The notes under the pieces are model-generated. The model did no database searches. It was not told where the DNA came from and saw only the letters and a list, made by a program, of their open reading frames with translations. This document shows, one piece after another, positions 11,164 through 21,570 of a DNA stretch of 64,000 nt. Positions within the stretch are counted from its first letter, which is position 1. Each line of letters opens with the position of its first letter. Source of the DNA: Cyrtodaria siliqua (Eukaryota; Mollusca; Bivalvia; Adapedonta; Hiatellidae); contig JAWPHD010004460.1 in the NCBI GenBank assembly GCA_037043455.1, positions 123,454 to 187,453 on the forward strand, read 5' to 3'. Position numbers and translations under genes: made by a program.

Positions 11164-14100
11164 CTGAAACAATACAATTATCAAAATATAAAATATACTC
11201 CATGCCTTCTCTCATTCACTTCTGGGGAATCTGCAGGGCAAAAAATAACATTTTTAGTTTAATACTAGACCACCGGTCTACCAGTAGTTGGGTAAAACCA
11301 CTAGCCCTGCTCAAAATTTACAAGCCCAATAAATTATTTAACATAAAAGTCAATTTTAATTTGAGTTTCGGTTTCTTTTCATGAGGTTTAAAATGCATTT
11401 TTAAGATATCTCCACATTTTTTATGTATGCAAGATCAAGATTCGATTTAAACTACTCCAGTTATGGAGCGGACACTGCATTGCCGGACGCCCGCCCATCG
11501 TGTGTGATCACATAATAAGTACCGTCAAGACGGGCGTTTAAAAATGAAACGGATGGCAAAATATTCAGAATTCAAAGCGATTAGGCTGGATAGTAAAGGT
11601 CGTATTGGAAAGCATGCAGGAAGGTTAAAGGAACAAACGGCAATCTTGATTAGATTAAAACTCCTGGCGTCCGGTTTGGTTTTTATACATAACTTGCATT
11701 GTTGAAATCATTATTTGAATAGTTCATAGCATATTATGATTGAATATTGTGTTTGCATATTTAATACTAACTACTGATTATAAAAATTATTTCATAAATA
11801 ATATAATTCAAACAAACATTTCTGGTAGAATTGAAACTCAAAATGTTAGTTAATTATATTGCTAGCAGTTTTAAAGGTAAAAGGATACTTGTTTAATAAA
11901 TCAAGATGCTTAATTTTAAAATTTCGAGAAAAACTGAACAACATTACAGTGTATTTTAACCCATTCGCTGCCAAAGTCAAACACATTGATTTTACGACCA
12001 GTGTAGGCCCAGATCAACATGCTCACTATGTGCAGGCTGATCGGGGTTACAATGTTCCCCACTCAATAAGAATGTTTCCCAAAATACATTTTATATAAAA
12101 TATTACCGGAAGGTTTAAATTCAAATTCTAGCAGACGACATTTGAAATTTGGCAGCGAAAGGGTTAAATTCAACGATGACATGACCGTTTACATAAGTAT
12201 GCCCTAGCGAAATAAAGATATATTCTGTTAAACTGTGAACAGGTATAATTAATCTGAATTGGATTTCATAGTCGCAGCAACAGCTAAGGACATATGGCAA
12301 CTTTCCAGCTTCCACGTAAGACCCCAGGAGCCCCTCTGGACAATTTTCGTGTATTAGCGAGCACCTGGGTAGAACCAACAACGTGCCGCAAGCCAGCTGG
12401 ATAGCTTCCTCACATAAAGATTCCTAGGCCCATGAGGGATCGAACCCACAGTGGCGAGGGGCAAGTGATTTCAAGTCTGACTAACCACTCAGCCACGGAT
12501 GAACAGGTATAATATACCCGTATAATGAAACAAACAGAAATGACACAGGACACTTACATCTTCGGATTTAGGAAATCCACCCAGCTTTAACTTGGAGAAA
12601 ACAAGCTGGCCATTGATACTGACTTCAAATGACACTGTAAATACAAAAAAGAGGATTAAATATGTTTTTCAGTACAATATTTGAACATTCAAAATCATAC
12701 ACAAACTAATTTAAATGAAATAAATGGATTATTTAACTGCTGGGTTAGATAATTCATGCTCGATCAACAGGATTTGTAAAACAAAAGGTCAATGACCTTG
12801 AAGCTCTACTGATAGGTTTTGATAGCTAGATCAGCATTCCTGTGAAGTTTCAAAGGAGTAGTCGCAGAGCTTTTTTTTCGAAAATAGGGGAAAGAGGCCC
12901 AGGGCCATCAATAGGGGGAAAAAAACGTGATTTTCGAGTTAAAGGGGAAATAATGCAATATCGAGAACAGTGTATTAGGCCGAAATTGAAGATTTAGGTG
13001 TGCAAATATGCTAAGAGGAACATTTAAGATAAACTGTCTTCTGTAAATGTATCCCAAACATAATTATGCTGAGAAAGTTAGAGGGGGCAATAATGTTAGG
13101 CAAAAAGCCAAAAAACAAGTGTTTTTTTGGGTTTTTTTTAGAGGAATTTTCTCAGCCAAAGAGGGACAAAAAGTAGTCCATTTTGATAAGGGAAGAATAT
13201 ATGCCCTGTTTATGAAGGGAAAAAAGCCCTAAGTCGCTACAAGTTTTTACTATATAACTCTATGTAAACAAAGATGGCCGCTGGCAGCCATGTTTAACGT
13301 CAAACAAAAGAATTTTCAAAAAGAACCAACATTGTGTCATGCTGATTGTTCTAGAAAAAGTCCCATATCAGTATCACTTATATTTTTTATGAAGTAGTTG
13401 CTATAAACATGTTTTAAAATATATTTTTAGCCGTGGCGGCCATCTTGAATTTTCGACTGACCGGGAAATTTTGCTAGGATCAATTAGACATCAAGAGCAA
13501 CATTCCTGTGAAGTTTCATGAAAATCCGTCACGTTGTTTCAGAGGAGTAGTTCTAGTAAACAAAGATGGCAGCCATGTTCAACGTTGATTTAAAATGATT
13601 TTCAAAAAGGACCAATACCATGTCATGCTGATCATTTTAGATTGAATTGAATTGGATTTTATAGTCGCACCAACAGCTAAGGTCATATGGCGACTTTCCA
13701 GCTTCCACTGGTGGAGGAAGACCCAAGGTGCCCCTCCGAGCAATTTTCGTGCACGGGCGGGCACCTGGGTAGAACCACCGACGTTCCGCAAGCCAGCTGG
13801 ATAGCTTCCTCACATAAAGATTCATTTCAAGAAGGACCAATACCATGTCATGCTGATCATTTTAGAAAAAATCCAATATCACATAGTTTTCAAGAAATAG
13901 TTGCTACAAACTTGTTTTTTAAAAATCTATTTTTAGCTGTTGCGGTCATCTTGGATTTCACATAAATGTGAATTTTTGGTAGGATCAACTAGACTTCATG
14001 GGCAACATTTCTGTAAAGTTTCATGAAAATCCATCCAGTAGGTTCAGAGGTGTAGTCGCTACAAAAAAAAAGTTTACAGACGGATGGGTGTACTGACGGA

Positions 14101-17100
14101 CGGACACTACGGCAGCTCTACTGATCAAAGATCAGCAGAGCTAAAAAGGGCCACAACTCCAGTGTTACTGGCTTGATCAGGCTGGTTTTTAAACCTGTCT
14201 TGAGCTTTCATTGATATCAACAATCTGGTCAAGTTTGAGAAAGATTGAATACAAAATGAATACAAAATGAAGGCGATAAAAGTGTTCACAAGGCTGAAAA
14301 AGGCATTTTTCAATAATGAATGAATGGTGTTTTACGGCTCTTCAGCACTTCTAAATAGGTCATATTGAGCGCAAAAACTGAAGAAAGATGAAGAAATGAA
14401 TTAAAAATTAATGTAAATATATAAAAATAAAACTATTTACAAATAAGGGATGATATGGTAGTAATATAAACTATATTTAAATCAACAAATGCCGTCAACG
14501 GCAATAAATAAGTAAATATACATAAGATTTAACATATTATAATGATTTATATAGGCTGATTTCTTTCAGGAAATCTAAAACAAGACTAAAATCTATAGTT
14601 TCAAATAACTCTTTCATAGTATTAACATTGTAGTATCTCTGACGCATAGGATCAAAGTCTACACATTCCAACAAGATGTGTTTGACCGTTATTAACAGTG
14701 CAAAGCAGGGTATACATTCTGGTAAGGCCATGCACAATTATGTCTGGTTCAGGCAGGTTACCCGACCGACCCTAATTTTTTCAAGCGTGTCTAAACTTTT
14801 CCCCCAAAATTTCAAAAGTATGAAGTTGAATAAGTATGAATGTGCAATGTGCAAAAAATAACCGTTTTTATCTTGTATATATACCGGTTAAACTTCACTG
14901 CGCTATCCTCAGCGACACAGTCAGGAATGAAGATTAACCGGAAGAAGAAGAAGTACAGTAAGAGTTGTCTCGCTTTTCCGGCAAGCGTCTGGGTCACTGC
15001 AAGGTCATTCAGAAGGTGGTGGGGTAAGACATGTAACATGGCGAGTACTTTGGCTATCACGATTGACAAATGTCGTCATCTGAAGGCCGAGCAGAATTAC
15101 ATGGCCACTATACCACACAGCTGGCGATTTCATGAGGTGTTGGGAACGGAACACCCACCAGCCAGTAAAGATTATCTACCCCATTGCATCATTTAAATAA
15201 TGCAGTTATTATACACCATTAAGCAGCGTGAGAAAGCAATAAGGGTATTCTACATCAAAAGAATTGCATCCTAAAAGTGAAAAACAAATAATAGATGGAC
15301 ATACATGATACTCGCCTTTAATGTGACAGTTATTACAGGATATATAGTTTCATAATAAAGGCTTTTCAAAAAAAATATTAAAAAATGCCTACCTACCCTA
15401 ATTTTTTGACTCTGTAACCTGAACCAGACATATAAGTCTGTTTGGCCTAATTGCTCACCTTGTAATGAATATGAATGAGTATAGCGGGTATGCCCTATCC
15501 TGCACCGGACTAGGACAACTTCCTCTCAACGAATGGGTCTACTAGAAGAACGCCATTCTCCGCGTAACAGTTTTATTGTTAACTGACAAATCCCAAGTGG
15601 CTTGCCAAGAGTTATGAATATATGTGGTAATACAACTTTTAAAATCAGTATAAGGTAATTAGGCATTAGATATATGTAAACCGAATGCTGCACTATCAGC
15701 TCTATCAGCTCTATCATTACCACGTATTCCCACATGGCTTGGAAGCCAGCAGAAAATAATAACATTATCAACTATAAGATAATTGTCCTTTTCCAAAAGT
15801 TGAAGCACAACTGGGTTATCATGTTTCATATTACCCAGTGATTTAAGGGATGAAAGGGTATCAGAAAAGATTACAAAATGGTCATTAGACTCCTGAATAT
15901 TTTTCAATAACTCAAGGGCATATAACTATGGTGTTCCTGGTTCGATATAGCTGGTTTTTGAACTAGTCTGAGCTTTCATTGATATTAACAATCTGTTAAA
16001 GTCTGGTAAAGATCTGATAAAAATGAAGACTCTTATCATCTCAACGAGACAAAATATAGCCTTTTTAACTAAATCAAGGCCCACAACTCGGGTGTTTCTG
16101 GTCCGATCTGGCTGGTTTTGGAACTTGTCAGAGCTTTCAATGATATTAACAACCTGGTAATGTCCAAAAACTATTTTAATAATGGAGGACGGAAGACCTA
16201 CTTTTTTAGTGACTATTCAAAGTTTAAAACAACAAACTTACAGCTACGACCTACTTCACCAATGACCTCAGTTTCAGGAAGCTCCGCCAGGATGTCATCC
16301 TGTAGCGCCTGAAACTTCGGGTGGAACCCTCATCCAGAACTGAAAATATACATGAACAACATAAATGCATATACAGAAATTGTAAGTTGTTTAACAACTC
16401 AACATAATATAGGTTATTTAGAGCTATTTCGACACTAACGCACGTCTGCTGGCCAGAGACCACCTGAATTTTGGAAGGACCACCACTTTCCTAAAGATTG
16501 GTGGCCTGTTGGGCCTGCTATTTTAAATTACAGACATTAAAAATATACATGATGTATAATCATTCTCATGTACATGTAGTAGGAATGTACATGTAAGAGC
16601 ATCCACCATTTGTAACCAGAGGCCCCGGGTTCAATCCTCCGTGGTGCCACTGAGTTCCGTCGGTGTGTTCTTGGGCAAGACACTTTACCTTAGCCTCGTC
16701 CGTCGGATGGGGACGTAAACCTGGCGGTCCCGTGTATCGGTCTATCCTCCGAGCACGTTAAAGAACCATAGGAATCTATTCGATAATAAGAGTAGGGCAG
16801 GTTCCCGGATTCCTATGTATCCTTCCCCTCTCTCTGGGGCGGCTCTAAATAACCTATGCTGTGTTGATGAGCCGTTAAACAACATTCAATTCGTATGACT
16901 GACTTTGTATAATGGGTTTTCGAGTTCTTTAAAAATGTGGAAAATTCTCAAAAATGTCTCTTTGCCACCAAAATACGGTCTACCTACCCTGTTTTTTATT
17001 AGCATGTAATAGGAACCACACATATAATTTTATTTGGCCTAATGGATACCATGTGAGCAGACAAATGTAAATAAAACGGTCCCACATGTTTACAATTAAG

Positions 17101-17184
17101 GCCAAATAAATTATACCTGAGTTTACTGTAACCCGACCGACCCGCTAAAAAACCCCTCCGACTCCTTTTTTTTTTATTGATTTG

Positions 17185-17226
<42 letters not shown>

Positions 17227-20200
17227 AATTATTTTCACGCGATCAAGGCCGACTCATGTGCTCATTGTCCTGCTGTTGGAACTGATCCTCTTCCGGACTT
17301 GCAAAAAAATAAAATTAAACGGTTTTACCCCTTTGCAATAATTGCAAGTGATTGGGAAAAGAGCCAGTTGTTGCCATGCCTTTTGGGAAACAATAACACA
17401 TACACAATTTCATTTGTTATCTATTGTAGTTTTTAAAATACCACATTTTCCCATTCATCAAAGCTCATCGCCACCTTAAATTAACTTCGCCAAAAAAAAA
17501 AAAAAAAAAATAAAATAAAAATAAAATGCCTACCTACCTACCCGATTTTTTTCAGCAATGTTACAGTAAACACAGGTATAATTTTATTTGGCCTAATAAA
17601 AAAAATAAATAAATTATAACGCCATCCTTAAAAATATATTTGTTTGCTGTTTCTCGACCCAGGATTTTATATTAAGTGGGTTGGTAGGTAGGTGATTTTT
17701 TTGTTTTTGCCGAAGACAGTAAAAAAACAGTTACATCAGAAATTAAAGAAAAATATACTAAAAGAGTAAACAAAAAAAATTGTTAAAGAATTGCTATAAA
17801 AAGTTTTGGGTAGGGCCCTTTTTGGTGGGTAGGTAGGGAAACAGCAAACAAAAATATTTTTATGGTCGGCCTAATTAACAAATTTATTTATTCATACTTA
17901 TTTGAGTCTAATTGCTCATGTTTTCACATACATTTCACGGAATAAAAATCAGACAGTCAGTTATTAATAACAAGAGGTCAATGACCTTGAAGCTCTACTG
18001 ATAGGTTATTGATAGCTAGATCAGCATTCTTGCGAAATTTCATGACAATCCGTCAGGTAGTTTCAGAGGAGTAGTCGTTACAAGTTTTCAATATATAACT
18101 CTATGTAAACAAAGATGGCCGCTGGCGGCCATGTTTAACGTCAAATCAAAATAATTTTTGACAAGGATCAACATCATGTCATACTGATTATTTTAGAAAA
18201 AGTCCCATATCAATATCACTTATAGTTTTCAAGAAGTAGTCGCTACAAACTTGTATTTTGAAAATCTATTTTCAGCCTTGGTGGCCATCTTTAATTTCCC
18301 GCCGACCTGAAATTTTGCTAGGATCAATTAGACACCAAGAGCAACATTCCTGTGAAATTTCATGAAAATCTGTCGAGTAGTTACAGAGCAGTAGTCGCTA
18401 CAAGTTTTAGTACATAACTCTATGTAAACAAAGATGGCCGCTGACAGCCATGTTTAACATCGAATCAAAACGATTTTCGACAAGGACCAACATCATGTCA
18501 TGCTGATCATTTTAGAAAAAGTCCCATATCAATATCACTTATAGTTTTCAAGAAGTCGCTACAAACTTGTTTTTTGAAAATCTATTTTTAGCCGTGGTGG
18601 CCATCTTTTATTTCCGGCCAACCTGAAATTTTGCTAGGATCAATTAGACATCAAGAGAAACATTCCTGTGAAGTTTCAGTAGTTTCAGAGGAGTAATCGC
18701 TACAAGTTTTTATTAAATAACTCTATGTTAACAAAGATGGCCGCTGGCAGCCATGTTTGACGTCGAATCAAAATAAATTTCGACAAGGATCAACATCATG
18801 TCATACTGATCATTTTAGGAAAAGACGCATATCAATATCACTTATAGTTTTCAATAAGTATTCGCTACAAACTTATTTTTTAAAAATCTATTGTTAGCTG
18901 TGGCGGCCATCTTGAAATCCTGGCCGATCTGAAATTTTGCTAGGATCAATTAGACATCAAGAGCAACATTCCTGTGAAGTTTCATGAAAATCCGTCAAGT
19001 AGTTTCAGAAGAGTAGTCGCTACAAGTTTTCATTATATAACTCTATGTAAACATAGATGGTCGCTGGCGGCCATGTTTAACGTCACATCAAAAATATTTT
19101 TGACAAGGATCAACACCATTCCATACTGATCATTTTAGAAAAAGTCCCATATCAATACCACTTATAGTTTTCAAGAAGTACTCACTACAAACTTGTTTTT
19201 TAAAAATCTATTTTTAGCTGTGGCGGCCATCTTGGATTTCACATCAATATGAATTTTTGCTAGGATCAACTAGACTTCATGGGCAACATTTCTGTAAAGT
19301 TTCATGAAAATCCATTTAGTAGTTTCAGAGGAATAGTCGATACAAAAAAGTTTACCGACGGATGACGGAGACCGCACCACGGCATAAGCTCTGCTGTCTC
19401 TGATCAGTAGAGTTAAAAATCAGACAGTTATTTGCCTATGCTCAACTATGCTTTACTTACGGACAGTGTCCCTTTAATCCTAAGCATGACTATAACAGCC
19501 TTAGCGTCCACCCAGACCAGCCTGCGAGTAACTTACTTACTCGCAGGCTGATCAGGGTTTACAATGTCCAAACAGAAATAACAGTGCTTTATATGTATGT
19601 AACGGGTTAAGGGGCCCTACCCAACCCTTACGTGGACTGAATGAAGGTTTATAAAAAAAAAAAAAAGTAGCCATTAGCTTCCAGTTGCTGTTTAAAAATA
19701 AATTGTAATAGTATAGCTTAAAACATTGGTATAAAATGACGATAAACTATTCACTCGGTTTCGGTCGCATGAGCATGTAGTGTAATAATTCTGTGAAAAC
19801 CTTCATTCAATCCGCAAATTTCAATAATTCATTTGATGAAGAATTTCCTAGTCAGTAGGGCATAGTTAGATAAGCAAATGCTGCAGAAATGAAGATTTAC
19901 GCACATCTGTCAAGAGTCAACATGACCGAGTGGTTAACGATGATGCGTTGTAAACCGTCTCGCCTCTCACCACTGCGGGTTGGAATCCCACTGGGGGCTC
20001 GACTTGCAAATTACGATTCTTACGGATGGCAGGTGGTGTACAGTACTGGTTTTACCCAGGAAAGTGGGTGGCCTGCCTCCACCACAAATATATATATATA
20101 TATATCTGACCCGATCGCTGAGCAAAATGTACGCACAGAACAGCAACAAGAGCTGTCAGAGGACAGCGCAGCTAGACTATTCAAATTTTCAGAGAACAAG

Positions 20201-21570
20201 AAATGATACACCCCGGATAGCATCAGAAAAGAAACAGGTGAAAACAAAGGGGCGAGTTGGATGTGTCAAGAAGGAAACCTGTCCATATATGCCCCAAACA
20301 AGTAATGAATGAATGGTGTTTTACGGCATGTCAACACATAAATAGGTCATATTGTGCGCAAAAAATGATGAAAAAAAAAGTATTATTTAAAAATTAGTGT
20401 AAATATAAAAATATAAAACTATTAAAAAATAAGGGATGATAAGGTGTAATATAAACTATGTATGTAAATCAACAAATGCCCGTCAACCCAAACAAGTAAA
20501 ATCAGTGTGCTACAAATCACTTGTACGTCCGCAGCTGGAGTATGCGTCGACTGTTTGGTACCATCTACCGAATCAAACATTGCCTAGCTTGAAGCAGTAC
20601 AATGCAGGGCAGCTCGTTTTACCACCGGTGATTGTTGGCGAACCAGCAGTCACCACCATGCTTCAACATTTGGGATGGGAAGAGCTTTAAGTCTTGACGA
20701 CAACAAATAAAAGCCGTCATGATGTACCGGATTGTACACCAGCTTGTTGAAATCCCAGAATCACCATACCTCCATCCGACAGGTGCTTACTCTAGAGAAC
20801 ACTCAAGCAGATTCCTCAACCCTTCACCTGAGTCAATGCGTACAAGGACTCCTTCTTCCCATCAGGAATTGGAACTCCCTGCCATGCACTGATCCAGCCT
20901 AATCAATGCCCAATCCATCGATGCCTTCCGTGCAGGGATTGGTTAGGGGATTGCGTAGTCCCCAGAGATGTTTTAACTGCACTTGGAACTTTCACCACAT
21001 GTACATAGTTCTACACCTGCGCGAGTATGTTCCAGAGGAACCCGGCACAAGACACGATATGAAGGAGAAGAAGTGAAGATAGCGTTTTGAAAAAAAAAAA
21101 GATTCTGGCTAATCATACGATTCAGTCATTTGTCGTATAAGGAACACAATCAGGCGCGTAGCCAGGCATACGCCCAGGCGTACGCCTCTTGGAAAAAAAT
21201 GAGAAAACATAGTGCCCCAAAAATGCAATAAAAACTGAAGCCTGACTAAGGGTGAGACCCATCATTAGAAATGTATAAACATATAAATATCAAAGTTATC
21301 AAAACAGATGCCATAAAATGGAAATTTCAATCTGAGATATTCGTTTTTCGCAACTATATAATTTATTTATCAATCAATAAAAGCCATCATTTTCAGCCCA
21401 AAATCGTCAAAAGCAACGTGCGGACGCTTAGGGCTTCCGTGGGGCCAAGCCCCCGGACCCCCACCAACCGCCCCTTGGACCCCAATATACGGGCGTATCC
21501 TCCAAAAAGGCCTAGCTACGCCCCTGACAATTAAATAAAATTACCAATATTCGACGTGAACTTTGACCAT
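11077..21570 (-). CDS. Selenoprotein W / MIEN1-like (Rdx family) gene, four coding exons
   Basis: The coding exons in order on the minus strand are 21570-21545, 16339-16242, 12634-12558 and 11163-11077, giving 288 nt and 95 residues. Every junction has AG/GT borders and compatible phase (TG|T, T|TG, phase 0). The start reads MVKVHVEYC, then SG, then an in-frame TGA, then GFHPKF; this places Sec12 three residues after Cys9 in the C-x-x-U redox motif of the SelW/Rdx thioredoxin-like family. The middle (FEVSINGQLVFSKL, then GGFP) matches my recollection of human MIEN1 (FEIEINGQLVFSKL), and the C-terminal CTIL is a CaaX prenylation box, as in MIEN1 (CVIL). Vertebrate MIEN1 has CxxC; this one has CxxU. 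The family is thought to act in thiol redox control, membrane-anchored in the case of MIEN1. The ATG has A at -3 and G at +4. I could not pick a SECIS element by eye in the 3' region. Introns are packed with transposons. Confidence 0.87.
12250..12500 (-). mobile_element. Full-length V-core SINE in the last intron of the SelW-like gene
   Basis: The tRNA-like head (GTGGCTGAGTGGTTAG, GGTTCGATCCC) is at the 12500 end, with the V core in the middle and an AATTGGATTTCATAG tail at 12250. GAACAGGTATAAT flanks both sides (12237-12249 and 12501-12513). Confidence 0.92.
12558..12634 (-). CDS. SelW/MIEN1-like exon 3
   Basis: Acceptor TATTTACAG and donor GTAAGT. It encodes L-SFEVSINGQLVFSKLKLGG followed by FPKSED, the most conserved block with MIEN1. 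Confidence 0.88.
12780..14145 (+). repeat. Units of the 300-bp GATGGCCGC repeat, broken by a SINE
   Basis: Landmarks are CTCTATGTAAACAAAGATGG, GTCATGCTGAT, TTTTAGAAAAAGTCCCATAT, GGCGGCCATCTTG, TTTTGCTAGGATCAA and CATGAAAATCCGTC. The array ends at GACGGACGGACACTACGGCA with an AGCTCTACTGATC hairpin. It is the same family as 17970-19420. Confidence 0.8.
13641..13824 (-). mobile_element. 5'-truncated V-core SINE with a 41-bp target duplication
   Basis: The tail (AATTG)n is at 13641 and the truncated 5' end at 13824 (GAATCTTTATGTGAGG); no tRNA head. The flanks 13600-13640 and 13825-13865 are the same 41 bp with one mismatch. Confidence 0.88.
14318..15926 (-). mobile_element. LINE 3' part: RNase H, gag-like zinc end and tail, split by a MITE
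   Basis: At 15926-15660 the minus strand reads FVIFSDTLSSLKSL and IIFCWLPSHVGIRGNDRADR, a LINE RNase H domain with its D and H/D motifs. It continues to 15451 with DFKSCITTYIHNSWQ and RIGHTRYTHSYSLQGEQ (in shifted frames), then after a MITE to PECIPC and TVKHILLEC (14722-14537). The 3' UTR ends near 14318 in a (CATT)n tail. RNase-H-bearing LINEs belong to I/Nimb-like clades; the RT is absent. A second 3' tail is at 20311-20480. Confidence 0.85.
14726..15447. mobile_element. Harbinger-type MITE inserted in the LINE, TAA target duplication
   Basis: The TIRs start GGCCATGCACAATTATGTCT on the left and GGCCAAACAGACTTATATGT on the right and continue to GGTTAC. TAA flanks both sides (14723-14725, 15448-15450). 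Removing the element and one TAA joins LINE codons Glu-Gln-Leu to Pro-Glu-Cys in frame. The 3-bp TWA target and GGCC ends fit PIF/Harbinger; no transposase is present. Confidence 0.88.
16242..16339 (-). CDS. SelW/MIEN1-like exon 2 with in-frame TGA (Sec)
   Basis: Acceptor TATTTTCAG precedes T, which completes TG|T (Cys9). The in-frame TGA is at 16332-16330. The 29 codons after it are open, and the donor is GTAAGT with one base left over. If TGA were a true stop the product would be an 11-residue stub, which does not fit the intact downstream exons. Confidence 0.86.
16595..16890 (+). mobile_element. SINE, CTCTCTGGGGC-tail family
   Basis: A tRNA-like box B (GGGTTCAATCCTCCG) is followed by TGTGTTCTTGGGCAAGACAC, CGTTAAAGAACC, GGATTCCTATGTATCC, CTCTCTGGGGCGGCTC and GATGAGCCGTTAAAC. 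Box A is weak. Relatives are at 3240-3515 and 48959-49235. Confidence 0.8.
16968..17039. mobile_element. Right-end fragment of the GGCC-ended Harbinger-type MITE
   Basis: Ends with CCACACATATAATTTTATTTGGCC followed by TAA, matching the right TIR of the element at 17100-17593. Confidence 0.65.
17100..17593. mobile_element. GGCC-ended Harbinger-type MITE
   Basis: Left GGCCAAATAAATTATACCTG and right (reversed) GGCCAAATAAAATTATACCT are TIRs continuing to GTTTACTGTAAC. TAA flanks both sides (17097-17099, 17594-17596). It contains a 39-T run at 17183-17222. Same family as the element in the LINE at 14726. Confidence 0.85.
17621..17870. mobile_element. Short MITE with TTTGTTTGCTGT TIRs
   Basis: Left end GCCATCCTTAAAAATATATT plus TGTTTGCTGTTTC; right end reversed is GCCGACCATAAAAATATTTT plus TGTTTGCTGTTTC. 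A related, longer copy lies at 45957-46275. Confidence 0.8.
17970..19420 (+). repeat. Tandem array of the 300-bp GATGGCCGC repeat, about 4.5 units
   Basis: The landmark CTCTATGTAAACAAAGATGG recurs near 18100, 18420, 18720 and 19045. The end is GACGGATGACGGAG followed by CTGATCAGTAGAG, like the ending at 14080-14145. Confidence 0.9.
19911..20100 (+). mobile_element. SINE with tRNA-like head ending in a TA run
   Basis: The head CATGACCGAGTGGTTAACG and GGTTGGAATCCC is followed by GGTGGTGTACAGTACTGG, TTTTACCCAGG and GCCTGCCTCCACCAC, a variant V-like core. The 3' end breaks into (TA)n at 20088-20105. Confidence 0.75.
20311..20480 (-). mobile_element. 3' tail of the RNase-H LINE (second copy)
   Basis: It matches 14318-14500 over most of its length, from AATGAATGAATGGTGTTTTA to ATCAACAAATGCC. 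Confidence 0.8.
20488..21070 (+). pseudogene. CR1-like LINE ORF2 C-terminal fragment
   Basis: Translation gives YKSLVRPQLEYASTVW, then SVTTML-like LQHLGWEEL and, after a stop and frame changes, MYRIVHQLVEIPESPYLHP and SINAQSIDAFRAGI. This is the region after the RT palm in CR1/Jockey-type LINEs. It has stops and frameshifts, so it is dead. It lies just downstream of exon 1 of the SelW-like gene, inside intron 1. Confidence 0.82.
21545..21570 (-). CDS. SelW/MIEN1-like exon 1 (start codon exon)
   Basis: ATG at 21570-21568 opens MVKVHVEY plus TG of a split cysteine codon, followed by donor GTAATT. The short beta-strand-then-Cys start is the usual SelW opening. The upstream leader has no in-frame ATG close by. 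Confidence 0.83.

Noticed and set aside
14840..15196. 118-residue ORF
   Set aside because: Lies wholly inside the Harbinger-type MITE, with no recognisable domain.
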